NCBI RefSeq assembly: GCF_029714285.1 | Contig: NZ_CP121662.1 | Span: 3,847,317-3,911,316 of the forward strand | Length of the DNA: 64,000 nucleotides | Direction of reading: 5' to 3' | DNA from: Rhizobium sp. CB3090 | GTDB lineage: Bacteria; Pseudomonadota; Alphaproteobacteria; Rhizobiales; Rhizobiaceae | Shown here: in pieces, positions 26,945 through 36,155 of the stretch | How positions within the stretch are numbered: position 1 is the stretch's first letter | How the letters are laid out: each line of letters opens with the position of its first letter | The notes under the pieces: generated by a model | Told to the model about the DNA's origin: nothing | Database searches by the model: none | What the model saw: the letters and a program-made list of their open reading frames with translations, nothing else | Position numbers and translations under genes: made by a program

Positions 26945-27346
26945 CTATATCGCAATGCCCATCCGGCTGCAGGTCAGGATCACTGCTGACTGCCCGATGG
27001 AACTGTCATCCGAGATGACGGTTGGCACGAAGCCGAAAAGCGGCTTCACGTCGACCATCATCCCGACATAGGGGCGCTTGTACATAACGCCGCCATAGCC
27101 GCCCATGGCGCTAATGGTGCCGCAGACGCTGACGTAGCCTTTGCTATCCTTGGAAGCCGCCATCGGCCCGAAGATCAGCACGCCCTGATAGGGAAGCTGC
27201 TCGCGCAAACCCTTTTCCACCGTAGCAATTTCCTTGACGCTCAATGGATAAGGAACGCCTTTTTCCAGATTATCCCCGCCATCGATAGACTGGCAGCCGG
27301 CCAGAACCGCACCCAGCAGAAGGGAAAGCGATACTACAAGTCTCAT
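26945..27346 (-). CDS. Lipoprotein of unknown function
   Basis: The 133-residue product begins with a lipoprotein signal (MRLVVSLSLLLGAVLAGCQS) with Cys18 as the lipid-attachment residue. The mature part (about 115 residues) has LIFGPMAASKDSKGYVSVCG and VMYKRPYVGMMVDVKPLFG segments but no family that I recognise. The two further cysteines may form a disulfide. It is convergent with gshB and divergent from yifB. Confidence 0.7.
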   Translation of the reverse strand: MRLVVSLSLLLGAVLAGCQSIDGGDNLEKGVPYPLSVKEIATVEKGLREQLPYQGVLIFGPMAASKDSKGYVSVCGTISAMGGYGGVMYKRPYVGMMVDVKPLFGFVPTVISDDSSIGQSAVILTCSRMGIAI

Positions 27347-27479
27347 ATTTGCTACCGATTGTAGAAATCGTCCCTTCGTTCCTTTATTGTTCTTGTTTCA
27401 TTCCATAATTTCTGCCACTATGCAACCCATAGTCTGTTATGAAAAATTGATAACGGTAAACGGGTTAAAAGAGGGCGGG

Positions 27480-29012
27480 ATGGTAGCGCGCGTCAGCACG
27501 GTTGCGTTTCAGGGTATCGAGGGCGTTCCCGTCGAAGTGCAGGTGATGATCTCACCGGGCAAAGTGATGATGCATATTGTCGGGCTGCCGGATAAGGCGG
27601 TGGCCGAAAGCCGCGAAAGGGTGCAGGCAGCCCTTCACGCCTCCGGCCTGTCGCTGCCGCCGAAGAAGGTCACCGTCAATCTCGCGCCGGCGGACCTGCC
27701 CAAGGAAGGCAGCCATTTCGATCTTGCGATCGCGCTCGGATTGATGGCGGCGCTGGGCGCCATTCCGGCGGATGCGCTATCGGCCTATACCGTCATCGGC
27801 GAGCTCAATCTCGATGGCACGATCGCGCCTGTCGCCGGCGCTCTGCCGGCTGCGATCGCCGCCAACGCAATCGGCAAGGGGCTGATCTGCCCGGCCGAAA
27901 GCGGTCCGGAGGCCGCATGGGCCGGCCCGGACATCGATATTCTCGCACCGCGCAGCCTGATTGCGCTCGCCAATCATTTCCGCGGCACCCAGGTCCTGTC
28001 GCGCCCCGAACCGGCGATCCGCGCCAATGCCGCCAACTTCCCCGATCTTGCCGATATCAAGGGGCAGGAGAGCGCCAAGCGGGCGCTGGAGGTGGCGGCG
28101 GCTGGCAACCATAATCTGCTCTTGGTCGGTCCGCCCGGTTCCGGCAAGTCGATGCTGGCGTCGCGCCTGCCATCCATTCTGCCGCCATTGTCGACGGCGG
28201 AGCTGCTGGAAGTGTCGATGATCCATTCCGTCGCCGGCCAGCTCTCGGGCGGAAAGCTTTCCAATCGCCGGCCCTATCGCACGCCGCATCATTCAGCCAC
28301 CATGGCGGCGCTGGTCGGCGGCGGTTTGCGTGCCCGCCCCGGCGAGGTATCGCTGGCGCATCATGGCGTTCTGTTTCTCGATGAATTGCCCGAGTTTTCG
28401 CCGCAGGCGCTGGATGCGTTACGCCAACCGCTGGAGTCGGGCGAATGCGTCATCGCCCGGGCCAATCATCGCGTTTCCTATCCCGCCAGCATTCAGCTTG
28501 TCGCAGCGATGAATCCTTGCCGTTGCGGCATGGCCGGCGAGCCGGGTCACACTTGCGCCCGCGGCCCGCGTTGCGTAGCTGATTATCAGGGCCGCATATC
28601 CGGACCGCTGTTGGATCGTATCGATATCCGCCTTGACGTGCCCGCCGTCTCCGCAGCCGATCTCATCCGCCCGACGACGGCCGAAAAGAGCGCCGATGTC
28701 GCGCTCCGCGTCGCCCGTGCCCGCGAAAGACAGCGCGAGCGTTTCGAGGCAGCCGGCGTGAAGGGCATCTCCACCAACGCCCGTTGCTCGACATCGATGA
28801 TCGAGGCTATCGCCGAGCCGGATACTGCCGGCCTGCAATTGCTGCGCGACGCAGCGGAAAAGATGAAATTTTCTGCCCGCGGCTATCATCGCGTGCTGAA
28901 AGTGGCCCGCACGCTCGCCGATCTGGACGACAAGCAAATGGTCGGGCGTATCCATCTCGCAGAAGCCATTTCCTACCGCATTGCCGGCGAACGGCTGACC
29001 GCGGTAGTGTGA
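27480..29012 (+). CDS. yifB: YifB/ComM family Mg-chelatase-like AAA+ ATPase
   Basis: The start at 27480 (MVARVSTVAFQGIEGVPVEV) follows GAGGGCGGG and gives 510 residues, the typical length. The N-terminal part is a Lon-protease-like domain without a catalytic dyad; the AAA+ module follows with Walker A GPPGSGKSML near residue 217, VLFLDELPEF and a C-terminal Mg-chelatase domain. Homologues (ComM) help branch migration in natural transformation; in non-competent bacteria the role is less clear. An earlier in-frame ATG at 27387 has no ribosome binding site. Confidence 0.92.
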   Translation: MVARVSTVAFQGIEGVPVEVQVMISPGKVMMHIVGLPDKAVAESRERVQAALHASGLSLPPKKVTVNLAPADLPKEGSHFDLAIALGLMAALGAIPADALSAYTVIGELNLDGTIAPVAGALPAAIAANAIGKGLICPAESGPEAAWAGPDIDILAPRSLIALANHFRGTQVLSRPEPAIRANAANFPDLADIKGQESAKRALEVAAAGNHNLLLVGPPGSGKSMLASRLPSILPPLSTAELLEVSMIHSVAGQLSGGKLSNRRPYRTPHHSATMAALVGGGLRARPGEVSLAHHGVLFLDELPEFSPQALDALRQPLESGECVIARANHRVSYPASIQLVAAMNPCRCGMAGEPGHTCARGPRCVADYQGRISGPLLDRIDIRLDVPAVSAADLIRPTTAEKSADVALRVARARERQRERFEAAGVKGISTNARCSTSMIEAIAEPDTAGLQLLRDAAEKMKFSARGYHRVLKVARTLADLDDKQMVGRIHLAEAISYRIAGERLTAVV

Positions 29013-29082
29013 GCGCAAGCGGCTCAGATGACAAAGGGCGCCGCAGCGCCCTCTGAATGTTTGACGATTGAAGTAGTCTGTC

Positions 29083-30051
29083 TCAGCCGCCGAGACCTTC
29101 GAACAGCGCCGTCGAGAGATAGCGCTCGGCAAAGGAGGGGATGATGATGACGATATTCTTGCCTTCGTTTTCCGGCCGTTGACCGATCTTGATCGCAGCC
29201 GCCAGTGCTGCACCGGAGGAGATGCCGACCGGCACGCCTTCGAGCTTGGCGACGAGACGTGCCTGCTGGAAAGCCTCGTCATTGGTGACCGTGACGATCT
29301 CGTCATAGATGTGGGTGTCGAGAATCTTCGGAGCGAAGCCGGCGCCGAGACCTTGGATCTTGTGAGGGCCGGGATTGCCGCCGGAGAGAATCGCCGAGTC
29401 TGCTGGCTCGACGGCGACGACCTTGATATTCGAATTGCGGGCTTTCAGCACTTGGCCGACACCGGTGATCGTGCCGCCGGTACCAATGCCCGACACGAGG
29501 ATATCGACCTTGCCGTCCGTATCGTTCCAGATTTCCTCTGCCGTCGTTTTGCGATGGATTTCCGGATTGGCCGGGTTTTCAAATTGCTGGGGGATGATGG
29601 CCTCCGGCAGCGTCGAGGCCAGTTCCTCCGCCTTGGCGATCGCGCCCTTCATACCCTTCGGACCTTCGGTCAGCACCAGCTCGGCGCCGAGCAGCAGCAG
29701 CATCTTGCGGCGCTCCATCGACATCGTTTCCGGCATTGTGAGGATCAGCCGGTAGCCCTTGGCGGCGGCGGCAAAAGCGAGCGCGATGCCGGTATTGCCG
29801 GAGGTCGGTTCGATCAGCACGCTCCTGCCGGGTGTGATCTTGCCCTGCGCTTCCAGGCTCTCGATCATGGCGACGCCGATACGGTCCTTGACGGAAGCGA
29901 TCGGGTTGAAGAACTCGAGCTTCGCCAGCAGGTTGGCCTTGACGCCCTTCTCCTTGGCCAGCTTGTCGAGACGCACGATGGGCGTGTCACCAATGGTATC
30001 GGTGATAGAATCATACACGCGGCCGCGGCCTGGTTTACGGGTGTCGGACAT
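29083..30051 (-). CDS. cysK: Cysteine synthase A (O-acetylserine sulfhydrylase)
   Basis: CysK makes cysteine from O-acetylserine and sulfide using pyridoxal phosphate. The 322-residue fold-type II protein has the lysine in [18 protein letters not shown], the substrate loop [14 protein letters not shown] and the phosphate-binding [16 protein letters not shown]. All are diagnostic of OAS sulfhydrylases. It is a single gene on the minus strand. In this window it could also take up sulfide released by the proposed ergothioneine pathway at 50-58 kb, but that is only an inference. Confidence 0.95.
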   Translation of the reverse strand: MSDTRKPGRGRVYDSITDTIGDTPIVRLDKLAKEKGVKANLLAKLEFFNPIASVKDRIGVAMIESLEAQGKITPGRSVLIEPTSGNTGIALAFAAAAKGYRLILTMPETMSMERRKMLLLLGAELVLTEGPKGMKGAIAKAEELASTLPEAIIPQQFENPANPEIHRKTTAEEIWNDTDGKVDILVSGIGTGGTITGVGQVLKARNSNIKVVAVEPADSAILSGGNPGPHKIQGLGAGFAPKILDTHIYDEIVTVTNDEAFQQARLVAKLEGVPVGISSGAALAAAIKIGQRPENEGKNIVIIIPSFAERYLSTALFEGLGG

Positions 30052-30186
30052 GGGTAGCTCCCCCTCTATTGAAATCGCGGAGACACAATAGGATCAAACG
30101 CTGCCGGAAACCAGAATGGGATCACTCTGCCGACCCTGTGCTGCGGGAAAAGAATCTCCCACAGCGTTTTGTCGAGAAAGGTTTTT

Positions 30187-30804
30187 TCAGGCCGCCCGAG
30201 CGGCGATGAATGCTGCCGTACCGGCCAGAATACTGGCGGCGACCCGGTTCAAAATCTGCAGCGCTTTCGGTCTCTTAAGGAAAGTGCGGGCACGAGAAGC
30301 GAGCAGCATATAGGGGATGAGCACCACCAGAAGAACGACGAAAGTCGCCGCAAGCAGAATGGCATATTCGCGAAGCCCAATGCTGCCGATATCGATCAGC
30401 GTCGGTACGAGTGCCACGTAAAAAAGCATCGTCTTCGGATTGCCGAGGGTCACCAGCAGTCCGGAAAGGAAGGACATGCCTGCGCTGGTTGATTTTTTCG
30501 CCGCGACATCGGTAGAGAGCAATCCAGAAGTCCAAAGCTTCCAGGCAATGTAGGCGAGATAAAGCGCACCGGCGATCTTGATGACGATGAAGATCTCCGT
30601 GAAGGTCTGCGCCACGAAAGCGAGTCCGAGAATGACCGCCGTCAGGTAGATCGTGTCGCCGAGCACGAGGCCGAGGCCCATGAAGAAAGTCTCGCGAAAG
30701 CCGGAACCAAGCGCGCGGGCAACGATCGCAGTGACGCCCGGACCGGGAATCGCGGCCGCGATGAAAAGCGCGCCGCTGTAGGCGAGCAGGGCTGCAAACG
30801 TCAT
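30187..30804 (-). CDS. LysE-family amino acid exporter
   Basis: The start at 30804 (MTFAALLAYSGALFIAAAIP) gives 205 residues and about six transmembrane helices, with PGPGVTAIVARALGSGFRET after the first helix, the classic LysE/RhtB signature. These proteins export amino acids or their analogues across the inner membrane. It is divergent from the cysteine hydrolase gene. Substrate unknown. Confidence 0.88.
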   Translation of the reverse strand: MTFAALLAYSGALFIAAAIPGPGVTAIVARALGSGFRETFFMGLGLVLGDTIYLTAVILGLAFVAQTFTEIFIVIKIAGALYLAYIAWKLWTSGLLSTDVAAKKSTSAGMSFLSGLLVTLGNPKTMLFYVALVPTLIDIGSIGLREYAILLAATFVVLLVVLIPYMLLASRARTFLKRPKALQILNRVAASILAGTAAFIAARAA

Positions 30805-30934
30805 GGTGCATTCCTCCAGCAACAGGTGATTGCTCTATCCCACTGATCTTGCGTTTTCAAGCGATTGCGCAAACGGTGCGAACATACTACCAAGGGTTAA
30901 CGGCCCCGTCGAAACTGTGTTGCACAAGGCTCCC

Positions 30935-31492
30935 ATGTCGTCCGCATTGCTCCTGATCGACCTTCAGAACGCCATTTTGGCTGGCCTCGGCACGCCGGAG
31001 CGCCAGCCGGCGATCGACGCTGCCCTTGAAGGTGTCGTGGCGAGGCTTGCTGAACTGAAACATAAAGCTCGCGCCGCCGGCATTCCTTCCTTCATCGTGC
31101 AGCATGATGGCCAGGGAACGCATCGTCTGGCAAAGCGCGGCGAGGGCTGGCAGTTGCGCCGCGAAATCGCGCCGGAAGCCGGCGATGTCGTGGTACATAA
31201 GACAAGCTGCGATTCCTTCTTCGAGACCGATCTTGAGGCGCGCCTCCGCGCCAAGGGGATCACCCATCTCGTGATCGGCGGCTGCATGACGCAATTCTGC
31301 GTCGATACCACCGCGCGACGCGCCGTTTCGCTCGGCTTCGACGTAACATTGCTCTCGGATGGCCATACCACCGCCGATATGGGCAAGCTGACATTCGAGG
31401 CGATCATCGCTCATCACAATATGCTGCTGGACGGATTCGATGCCGGCCCGCATGAGGTCAAGCTAATCCCGACCGCCCGAATCGCCTTCTGA
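30935..31492 (+). CDS. Isochorismatase-like cysteine hydrolase
   Basis: The 185-residue protein has the family's catalytic triad regions: LLLIDLQNAILAG (Asp), then VVHKTSCDSFFETDLEARLR, where the conserved Lys lies, and GCMTQFCVDTTARRA with the nucleophilic Cys. Hydrolysis of an amide or nicotinamide-type bond is likely. The upstream ATG at 30830 would add a leader that lacks the fold. It is followed after 24 bp by a LysE exporter on the same strand, so the pair is an operon and may handle related metabolites. Confidence 0.85.
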   Translation: MSSALLLIDLQNAILAGLGTPERQPAIDAALEGVVARLAELKHKARAAGIPSFIVQHDGQGTHRLAKRGEGWQLRREIAPEAGDVVVHKTSCDSFFETDLEARLRAKGITHLVIGGCMTQFCVDTTARRAVSLGFDVTLLSDGHTTADMGKLTFEAIIAHHNMLLDGFDAGPHEVKLIPTARIAF

Positions 31493-31516
31493 ATTCATCC
31501 CCCGCCGGAGACCTCC

Positions 31517-32149
31517 ATGCCGCATCTCGCCAGCATCATCACCTTTGCCTTGATCGCCGTCGGAATGGTGGTGACGCCCGGGCCAAACATGATCTATCTG
31601 GTGTCGCGATCGATCTCGCAGGGACCTACGGCCGGACTGATCTCGCTCGGCGGCGTGGCGCTCGGTTTCGTCTTCTACATGCTTTCGGCCGCGCTCGGCA
31701 TCACGGCCTTCCTGTTCGCCGTGCCCTTTGCCTATGACGCGCTGCGTCTCGCCGGCGCGGCCTATCTCGCCTGGCTTGCCTGGAATGCATTGAAGCCGGG
31801 CGGCCGTTCCGCCTTTCAGGTCCGCGATCTACCGAAGGACGGGCCGCGCAAACTCTTCGCTATGGGCCTGGTGACAAGCCTGCTGAACCCGAAGGTCGCA
31901 GTCCTCTATCTTTCGCTGCTGCCGCAGTTCATCGATCCCGCGAACGGCAGCGTCTTCAGCCAATCGGTCATTTTCGGCTTCACCCACATTGCCGTCAGCG
32001 TGACCCTCAACTCCATCTTCGCACTGACGGCTGGTTCCGTCGCGCTGTTCTTCTCAAGCCGCCCATCTTTCATGCTGGTGCAGCGCTGGCTGATGGGCAC
32101 GGTGCTTGCCGGGCTTGCGATGAGGATGGCCTTCGAGGCACAGCGATAG
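31517..32149 (+). CDS. LysE-family exporter (second)
   Basis: This 210-residue inner membrane protein begins MPHLASIITFALIAVGMVVTPG and contains the PGPNMIYLVSRSISQG signature of LysE/RhtB exporters, with six predicted helices. It is downstream of a cysteine hydrolase, in one unit. It shares only family features with the LysE at 30187-30804. The exported compound is unknown. Confidence 0.88.
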   Translation: MPHLASIITFALIAVGMVVTPGPNMIYLVSRSISQGPTAGLISLGGVALGFVFYMLSAALGITAFLFAVPFAYDALRLAGAAYLAWLAWNALKPGGRSAFQVRDLPKDGPRKLFAMGLVTSLLNPKVAVLYLSLLPQFIDPANGSVFSQSVIFGFTHIAVSVTLNSIFALTAGSVALFFSSRPSFMLVQRWLMGTVLAGLAMRMAFEAQR

Positions 32150-32171
32150 CAATTCCAGGAACGGCTTGAGA

Positions 32172-32474
32172 TCAGAACACCGGCCGCATGAAGCTGCGTT
32201 CATAGCTGACGATACAACGCGTTTCCTCCGCATAAGCAAAAGCGGCGCGGCATTCGGAGTCTTCGGCCATCTCCTGCCGATAGGCCTCATAGGCGGCCAG
32301 ACTCGGGAAACTGAAGAGCGCCAGCGCGATGTTGTTGGCGCCCTCATGCGGCAGGAAGTAGCCGTGATGCGTGCCGCCGAGCCGGTTGACGAGAGGGATC
32401 CAGAGCTTTGCGTAGTGTTCGAATTCCGCGAGCTTGTAGGGATCGATCGTATAACGAAGATAGCAGGTGATCAT
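32172..32474 (-). CDS. NIPSNAP family protein
   Basis: The 100-residue protein fits the NIPSNAP ferredoxin-like fold: ITCYLRYTIDPYKLAEFEHY, GTHHGYFLPHEGANNIALAL, FPSLAAYEAYRQEM. The molecular function is unknown. Its ATG overlaps the stop of the EamA gene by four bases, so it is coupled to that transporter. Confidence 0.85.
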   Translation of the reverse strand: MITCYLRYTIDPYKLAEFEHYAKLWIPLVNRLGGTHHGYFLPHEGANNIALALFSFPSLAAYEAYRQEMAEDSECRAAFAYAEETRCIVSYERSFMRPVF

Positions 32475-33385
32475 TCGGCGGCTTCCTTTGAAAGATGACC
32501 GCTTTTAGGACGCGGCAAGGCGATCGTCCAGCCGAGGTTCATACCGGCTGCTGCTGCTAAAATGATGACCGCACCAATGATCTGCGCTATGCCGAGCACA
32601 TGTCCGAAGGCGAAGCGATCGACGACGATGGCGGCGATCGGATAGATGAAGGACAGAGCCCCGGTCAGATGCGTCGGCAGCTTCTGGATGGCGCCATAGA
32701 GCAGCACATACATCAAGCCGGTGTGGACAATGCCCATCGTCGCCAGAATGGACCATCCGCCGGCGTCTCGCGGCAAAGCAGAAAAATCGGCGAAAGGCAG
32801 GAGCATCAGAATGCCGGTCGAAACCTGGATCAGCGCGATCAGATGCGGCGGCGTGCCCTTCAGCCATTTGGCGGCGAGTGCTGCCAGCGCATAGAAGAAG
32901 GCGGCGCCGAGTGAGAGCAGGATGCCGATGGCATAGCTGCCGGTGGCCGTTGCTTCCGCCGGCTTGCCCTCAACAATGACGGCCATGCCGGCAAAAGCGA
33001 GACCCAGCCAGAACAGCTTGGTGATCGTGATTTTTTCGCCGAGAAACAGCGCGCCGAGACCCAGCAGCATGAACGGTTGGGTATTGTAGACCGTCGTCGC
33101 GATCGAGATTGAGGCATGCGAATAGGCGGCGAAAAGCAGCAGCCAGTTGAGGACGATGGCGACGCCGCCCGCGACGGCGATCGCAAAAGTCCGCGGGCTG
33201 AGAATGCCGGGGCGCAGCAGACCCATGGCGCCGCAGATAACAAGAAGGGTAAGCGCACCAAACAGGCATCGCCAGAAGACGACGCCCGTGACAGGCTGCC
33301 CGGACATCAACACGAACCAGCCGATCGTTCCCGAAATCAGCATCGCCCCCGTCATTTCCGCTGTGCCGCGCCTTATCTCATTCAT
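32471..33385 (-). CDS. EamA/DMT-family transporter
   Basis: The start at 33385 (MNEIRRGTAEMTGAM) gives 304 residues with ten hydrophobic segments arranged as two five-helix EamA repeats. The second repeat contains PTHLTGALSFIYPIAAIVVD. DMT transporters export metabolites or amino acids. It is divergent from an Lrp-family gene, which is the natural candidate for its regulator, as is common for amino acid exporters. Confidence 0.88.
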   Translation of the reverse strand: MNEIRRGTAEMTGAMLISGTIGWFVLMSGQPVTGVVFWRCLFGALTLLVICGAMGLLRPGILSPRTFAIAVAGGVAIVLNWLLLFAAYSHASISIATTVYNTQPFMLLGLGALFLGEKITITKLFWLGLAFAGMAVIVEGKPAEATATGSYAIGILLSLGAAFFYALAALAAKWLKGTPPHLIALIQVSTGILMLLPFADFSALPRDAGGWSILATMGIVHTGLMYVLLYGAIQKLPTHLTGALSFIYPIAAIVVDRFAFGHVLGIAQIIGAVIILAAAAGMNLGWTIALPRPKSGHLSKEAAE

Positions 33386-33493
33386 TGCTTTCGCTCCCAT
33401 TTATGAAGCTTGATAATATTGTTCTCAACGGACGGATGATATAATCTGAATAAAGAATATGGGGTGAATAGCCTAATAATGTGAGGTAAAAGA

Positions 33494-33958
33494 ATGAGTG
33501 TGCCTAATGTGTCTGCGGAGCTCGACGCGATTGATCAACGCATGCTGGACGCCCTGGCGCGCAATGCCCGGATTTCGCTGAAGGAATTGGCCGAAGTGGC
33601 CGGCCTGTCGTCGCCGAGTGCGGCCGAGAGGCTGCGCCGGCTGGAGGAGCGGGGCGTCATTGCGGCCTTCACCGTCGATATCGTGCTGGAAGCGGTCGGC
33701 TATCCCCTGCAGGCGATCGTGCGCATCCGGCCGCTGCCTGGGCAATTGCATGTGGTCGAGCGCATCATCCAGGAGACGCCGGAATTCATCGAATGCGACA
33801 AGGTCACTGGCGACGACTGTTTCATCGGCCGCCTCGTCGTGCGCTCGATGGGAGAACTCGACGGCATACTGGACAAGATTGCCGAGCGCGCCGAGACCAA
33901 TACGTCGATGGTCAAGGCAACCCCGGTCAAACGGCGACTGCCGCCTCTTTCGCGTTAA
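33494..33958 (+). CDS. Lrp/AsnC-family transcriptional regulator
   Basis: The 154-residue protein has an N-terminal winged helix (LDAIDQRMLDALARNARISL followed by KELAEVAGLSSPSAAERLRR), then a ligand-binding RAM domain with RPLPGQLHVVERIIQE and DCFIGRLVVRSMGELDGIL. It regulates genes in response to an amino acid or similar effector. The divergent EamA exporter, 108 bp away, is the likely target. It converges closely with dut (eight bp between stops). Confidence 0.9.
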   Translation: MSVPNVSAELDAIDQRMLDALARNARISLKELAEVAGLSSPSAAERLRRLEERGVIAAFTVDIVLEAVGYPLQAIVRIRPLPGQLHVVERIIQETPEFIECDKVTGDDCFIGRLVVRSMGELDGILDKIAERAETNTSMVKATPVKRRLPPLSR

Positions 33959-33965
33959 AACACCC

Positions 33966-34436
33966 TCAAACGCCAGTCGAGCCGAAGCCGCCGGCGCCAC
34001 GCGTGGTTTCGCCGGCTTCGGTGATTTCGGCAATGCGCGCCTGCGTCACCGGCGCAATCACCATCTGCGCGATGCGCATGCCGCGGGTGATGTCGAACGG
34101 CTCTTCACCGAGATTGATGAGCAGCACCTTCACTTCGCCGCGATAATCGCTGTCGACCGTGCCGGGCGTGTTGAGGCAGGTTATGCCGTGCTTGAAGGCG
34201 AGGCCGGAGCGGGGGCGGATCTGGGCTTCGAAACCCTCGGGGATCTCGAAGATGAAGCCGGTCGGCACCAGCGCTCGTTTGCCGGGCGCGATCGTCAGGG
34301 TCGCACCCTCGTCGACAGCCGCGCGCAGGTCCATGCCGGCCGCCCCCTTCGTCTCGTAGGCGGGCAGATCGAGGCCCTGGCCGTGGGGCAGGCGAATGAG
34401 GTTCAGCGTCGGGCGCGTATCCGTGTGAATGGTCAT
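33966..34436 (-). CDS. dut: dUTP diphosphatase
   Basis: Dut hydrolyses dUTP to dUMP, limiting uracil in DNA and feeding thymidylate synthesis. The 156-residue trimer-type enzyme shows all five motifs: [33 protein letters not shown] with the catalytic Asp, RIAQMVIAP and the C-terminal [11 protein letters not shown] arm. In many rhizobia dut lies next to coaBC; here they are about 11 kb apart. Confidence 0.97.
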   Translation of the reverse strand: MTIHTDTRPTLNLIRLPHGQGLDLPAYETKGAAGMDLRAAVDEGATLTIAPGKRALVPTGFIFEIPEGFEAQIRPRSGLAFKHGITCLNTPGTVDSDYRGEVKVLLINLGEEPFDITRGMRIAQMVIAPVTQARIAEITEAGETTRGAGGFGSTGV

Positions 34437-34528
34437 GCGGCATTAGTTTGTGCTGGAACTGTCAAGGTCAATTGCAATCCCGCCTTTGAATCGCTAGATA
34501 CAGCCGCAATTCACAGGATTTCACAAGC

Positions 34529-36112
34529 ATGGCCGAAAGTCTCGCCGAGGCGGTTTCCCGCCGCCGCACATTCGCTATTATCGCCCACCCGGATGCGGGC
34601 AAGACGACGCTCACCGAAAAGCTGCTGCTCTTCGGCGGCGCGATTCAGCTTGCCGGCGAAGTCAAGGCCAAGAAGGATCGCATGCAGACGCGCTCCGACT
34701 GGATGAAGATCGAGCGTGAGCGCGGCATCTCGGTCGTGACCTCGGTCATGACCTTCGAATATGACGGCAACGTCTTCAACATTCTCGATACGCCCGGTCA
34801 CGAAGACTTCGCCGACGATACCTATCGCACGCTGACCGCTGTCGATGCCGCCGTCATGGTCATCGACGCCGCCAAAGGTATCGAGCCGCGGACGCTGAAG
34901 CTGTTCGAAGTCTGCCGCATGCGCGACATCCCGATCATCACCTTCATCAACAAGATGGACCGCGAAAGCCGCGATCCCTTCGAGATCCTCGATGAAGTGG
35001 AAGAGAAGCTGGCCCTGGACACCGCTCCGGTCACCTGGCCGATCGGCCGGTCGAAGACCTTCTGCGGTTCCTATCGTCTGGCTGACAATACCGTCCGTGG
35101 TTCCGATACCGAGGTGGAGGCGACCCCGGTCAACGGCCCGCAGGCGGTCGCCGGTCGGCTGCCGGAAAATGAGCGGCAAGCCTTTATCGACGAGACCGAG
35201 CTCGCAATCGAAGCCTGCCGTCCCTTCGACCGGGAATCCTTCCTGGAAGGCCATATGACGCCGGTTTTCTTTGGCTCGGCTCTTCGCAATTTCGGTGTTC
35301 GCGATCTCATCAACGCACTCGGCGACTTCGCGCCGCCGCCGCGCGATCAGGTCGCCGATATCAGGACCGTGCAGGCGACCGACGACAAGATGACGGCCTT
35401 CGTCTTCAAGATCCAGGCCAACATGGACCCGAACCACCGCGACCGCATCGCCTTTGCGCGCATCTGCTCCGGCAAGCTGGAACGCGGCATGAAGGCCCGG
35501 CTGTCGCGCACCGGAAAGCAGCTCGGCCTGACGGCGCCGCAATTCTTCTTCGCCTCTCAGCGCCAGCTTGCCGACACCGCCTATGCCGGCGATGTCGTGG
35601 GCATTCCAAATCATGGCACGCTACGCATCGGCGATACACTGACGGAGGGCGAATCCCTGGTCTTCCAAGGCGTACCGAATTTCTCGCCGGAAATCCTGCG
35701 CCGCGTCCGCCTTGAGGATGCGATGAAGGCGAAGAAGCTGAAGGAAGCGCTGCAGCAGATGGCCGAAGAGGGCGTCGTGCAGCTCTTCTCGCCCGAAGAT
35801 GGTTCTCCCGCCATCGTCGGGGTTGTCGGCGCCCTGCAACTCGACGTCTTGAAGGAGCGGTTGATGGCCGAATATGGCCTGCCGGTCTCCTTCGAAATGT
35901 CGCGCTTCTCCGTCTGCCGCTGGATCTCCGCCGACCAGACCGTCGACCTCGATAAGTTCGTCACCGCGCGCCGCGGCGACATCGCCCGCGACCTCGACGG
36001 CGATCCGGTCTTCCTCGCCCAAGACGGCTTTTCGCTGCGCTACGAAGCCGAACGTTATCCGGCTATCAAGATGGTCGCCATCAAGGAATATCACGCCGTC
36101 AAGGCGGCGTGA
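34529..36112 (+). CDS. prfC: Peptide chain release factor 3
   Basis: RF3 is the GTPase that removes RF1/RF2 from ribosomes after termination. The 527 residues fit. The G domain has IAHPDAGKTTLTEKLL (P loop), RERGISVVTSVMTFEY, DTPGHEDFADDTYR and FINKMDRE, in the order and spacing of RF3 rather than EF-G. It is a single gene starting about 90 bp from the divergent dut gene. Confidence 0.96.
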   Translation: MAESLAEAVSRRRTFAIIAHPDAGKTTLTEKLLLFGGAIQLAGEVKAKKDRMQTRSDWMKIERERGISVVTSVMTFEYDGNVFNILDTPGHEDFADDTYRTLTAVDAAVMVIDAAKGIEPRTLKLFEVCRMRDIPIITFINKMDRESRDPFEILDEVEEKLALDTAPVTWPIGRSKTFCGSYRLADNTVRGSDTEVEATPVNGPQAVAGRLPENERQAFIDETELAIEACRPFDRESFLEGHMTPVFFGSALRNFGVRDLINALGDFAPPPRDQVADIRTVQATDDKMTAFVFKIQANMDPNHRDRIAFARICSGKLERGMKARLSRTGKQLGLTAPQFFFASQRQLADTAYAGDVVGIPNHGTLRIGDTLTEGESLVFQGVPNFSPEILRRVRLEDAMKAKKLKEALQQMAEEGVVQLFSPEDGSPAIVGVVGALQLDVLKERLMAEYGLPVSFEMSRFSVCRWISADQTVDLDKFVTARRGDIARDLDGDPVFLAQDGFSLRYEAERYPAIKMVAIKEYHAVKAA

Positions 36113-36155
36113 CAGTATCGTCGATCGCAGAACGATGATCGTGCCGCGCCGGCCG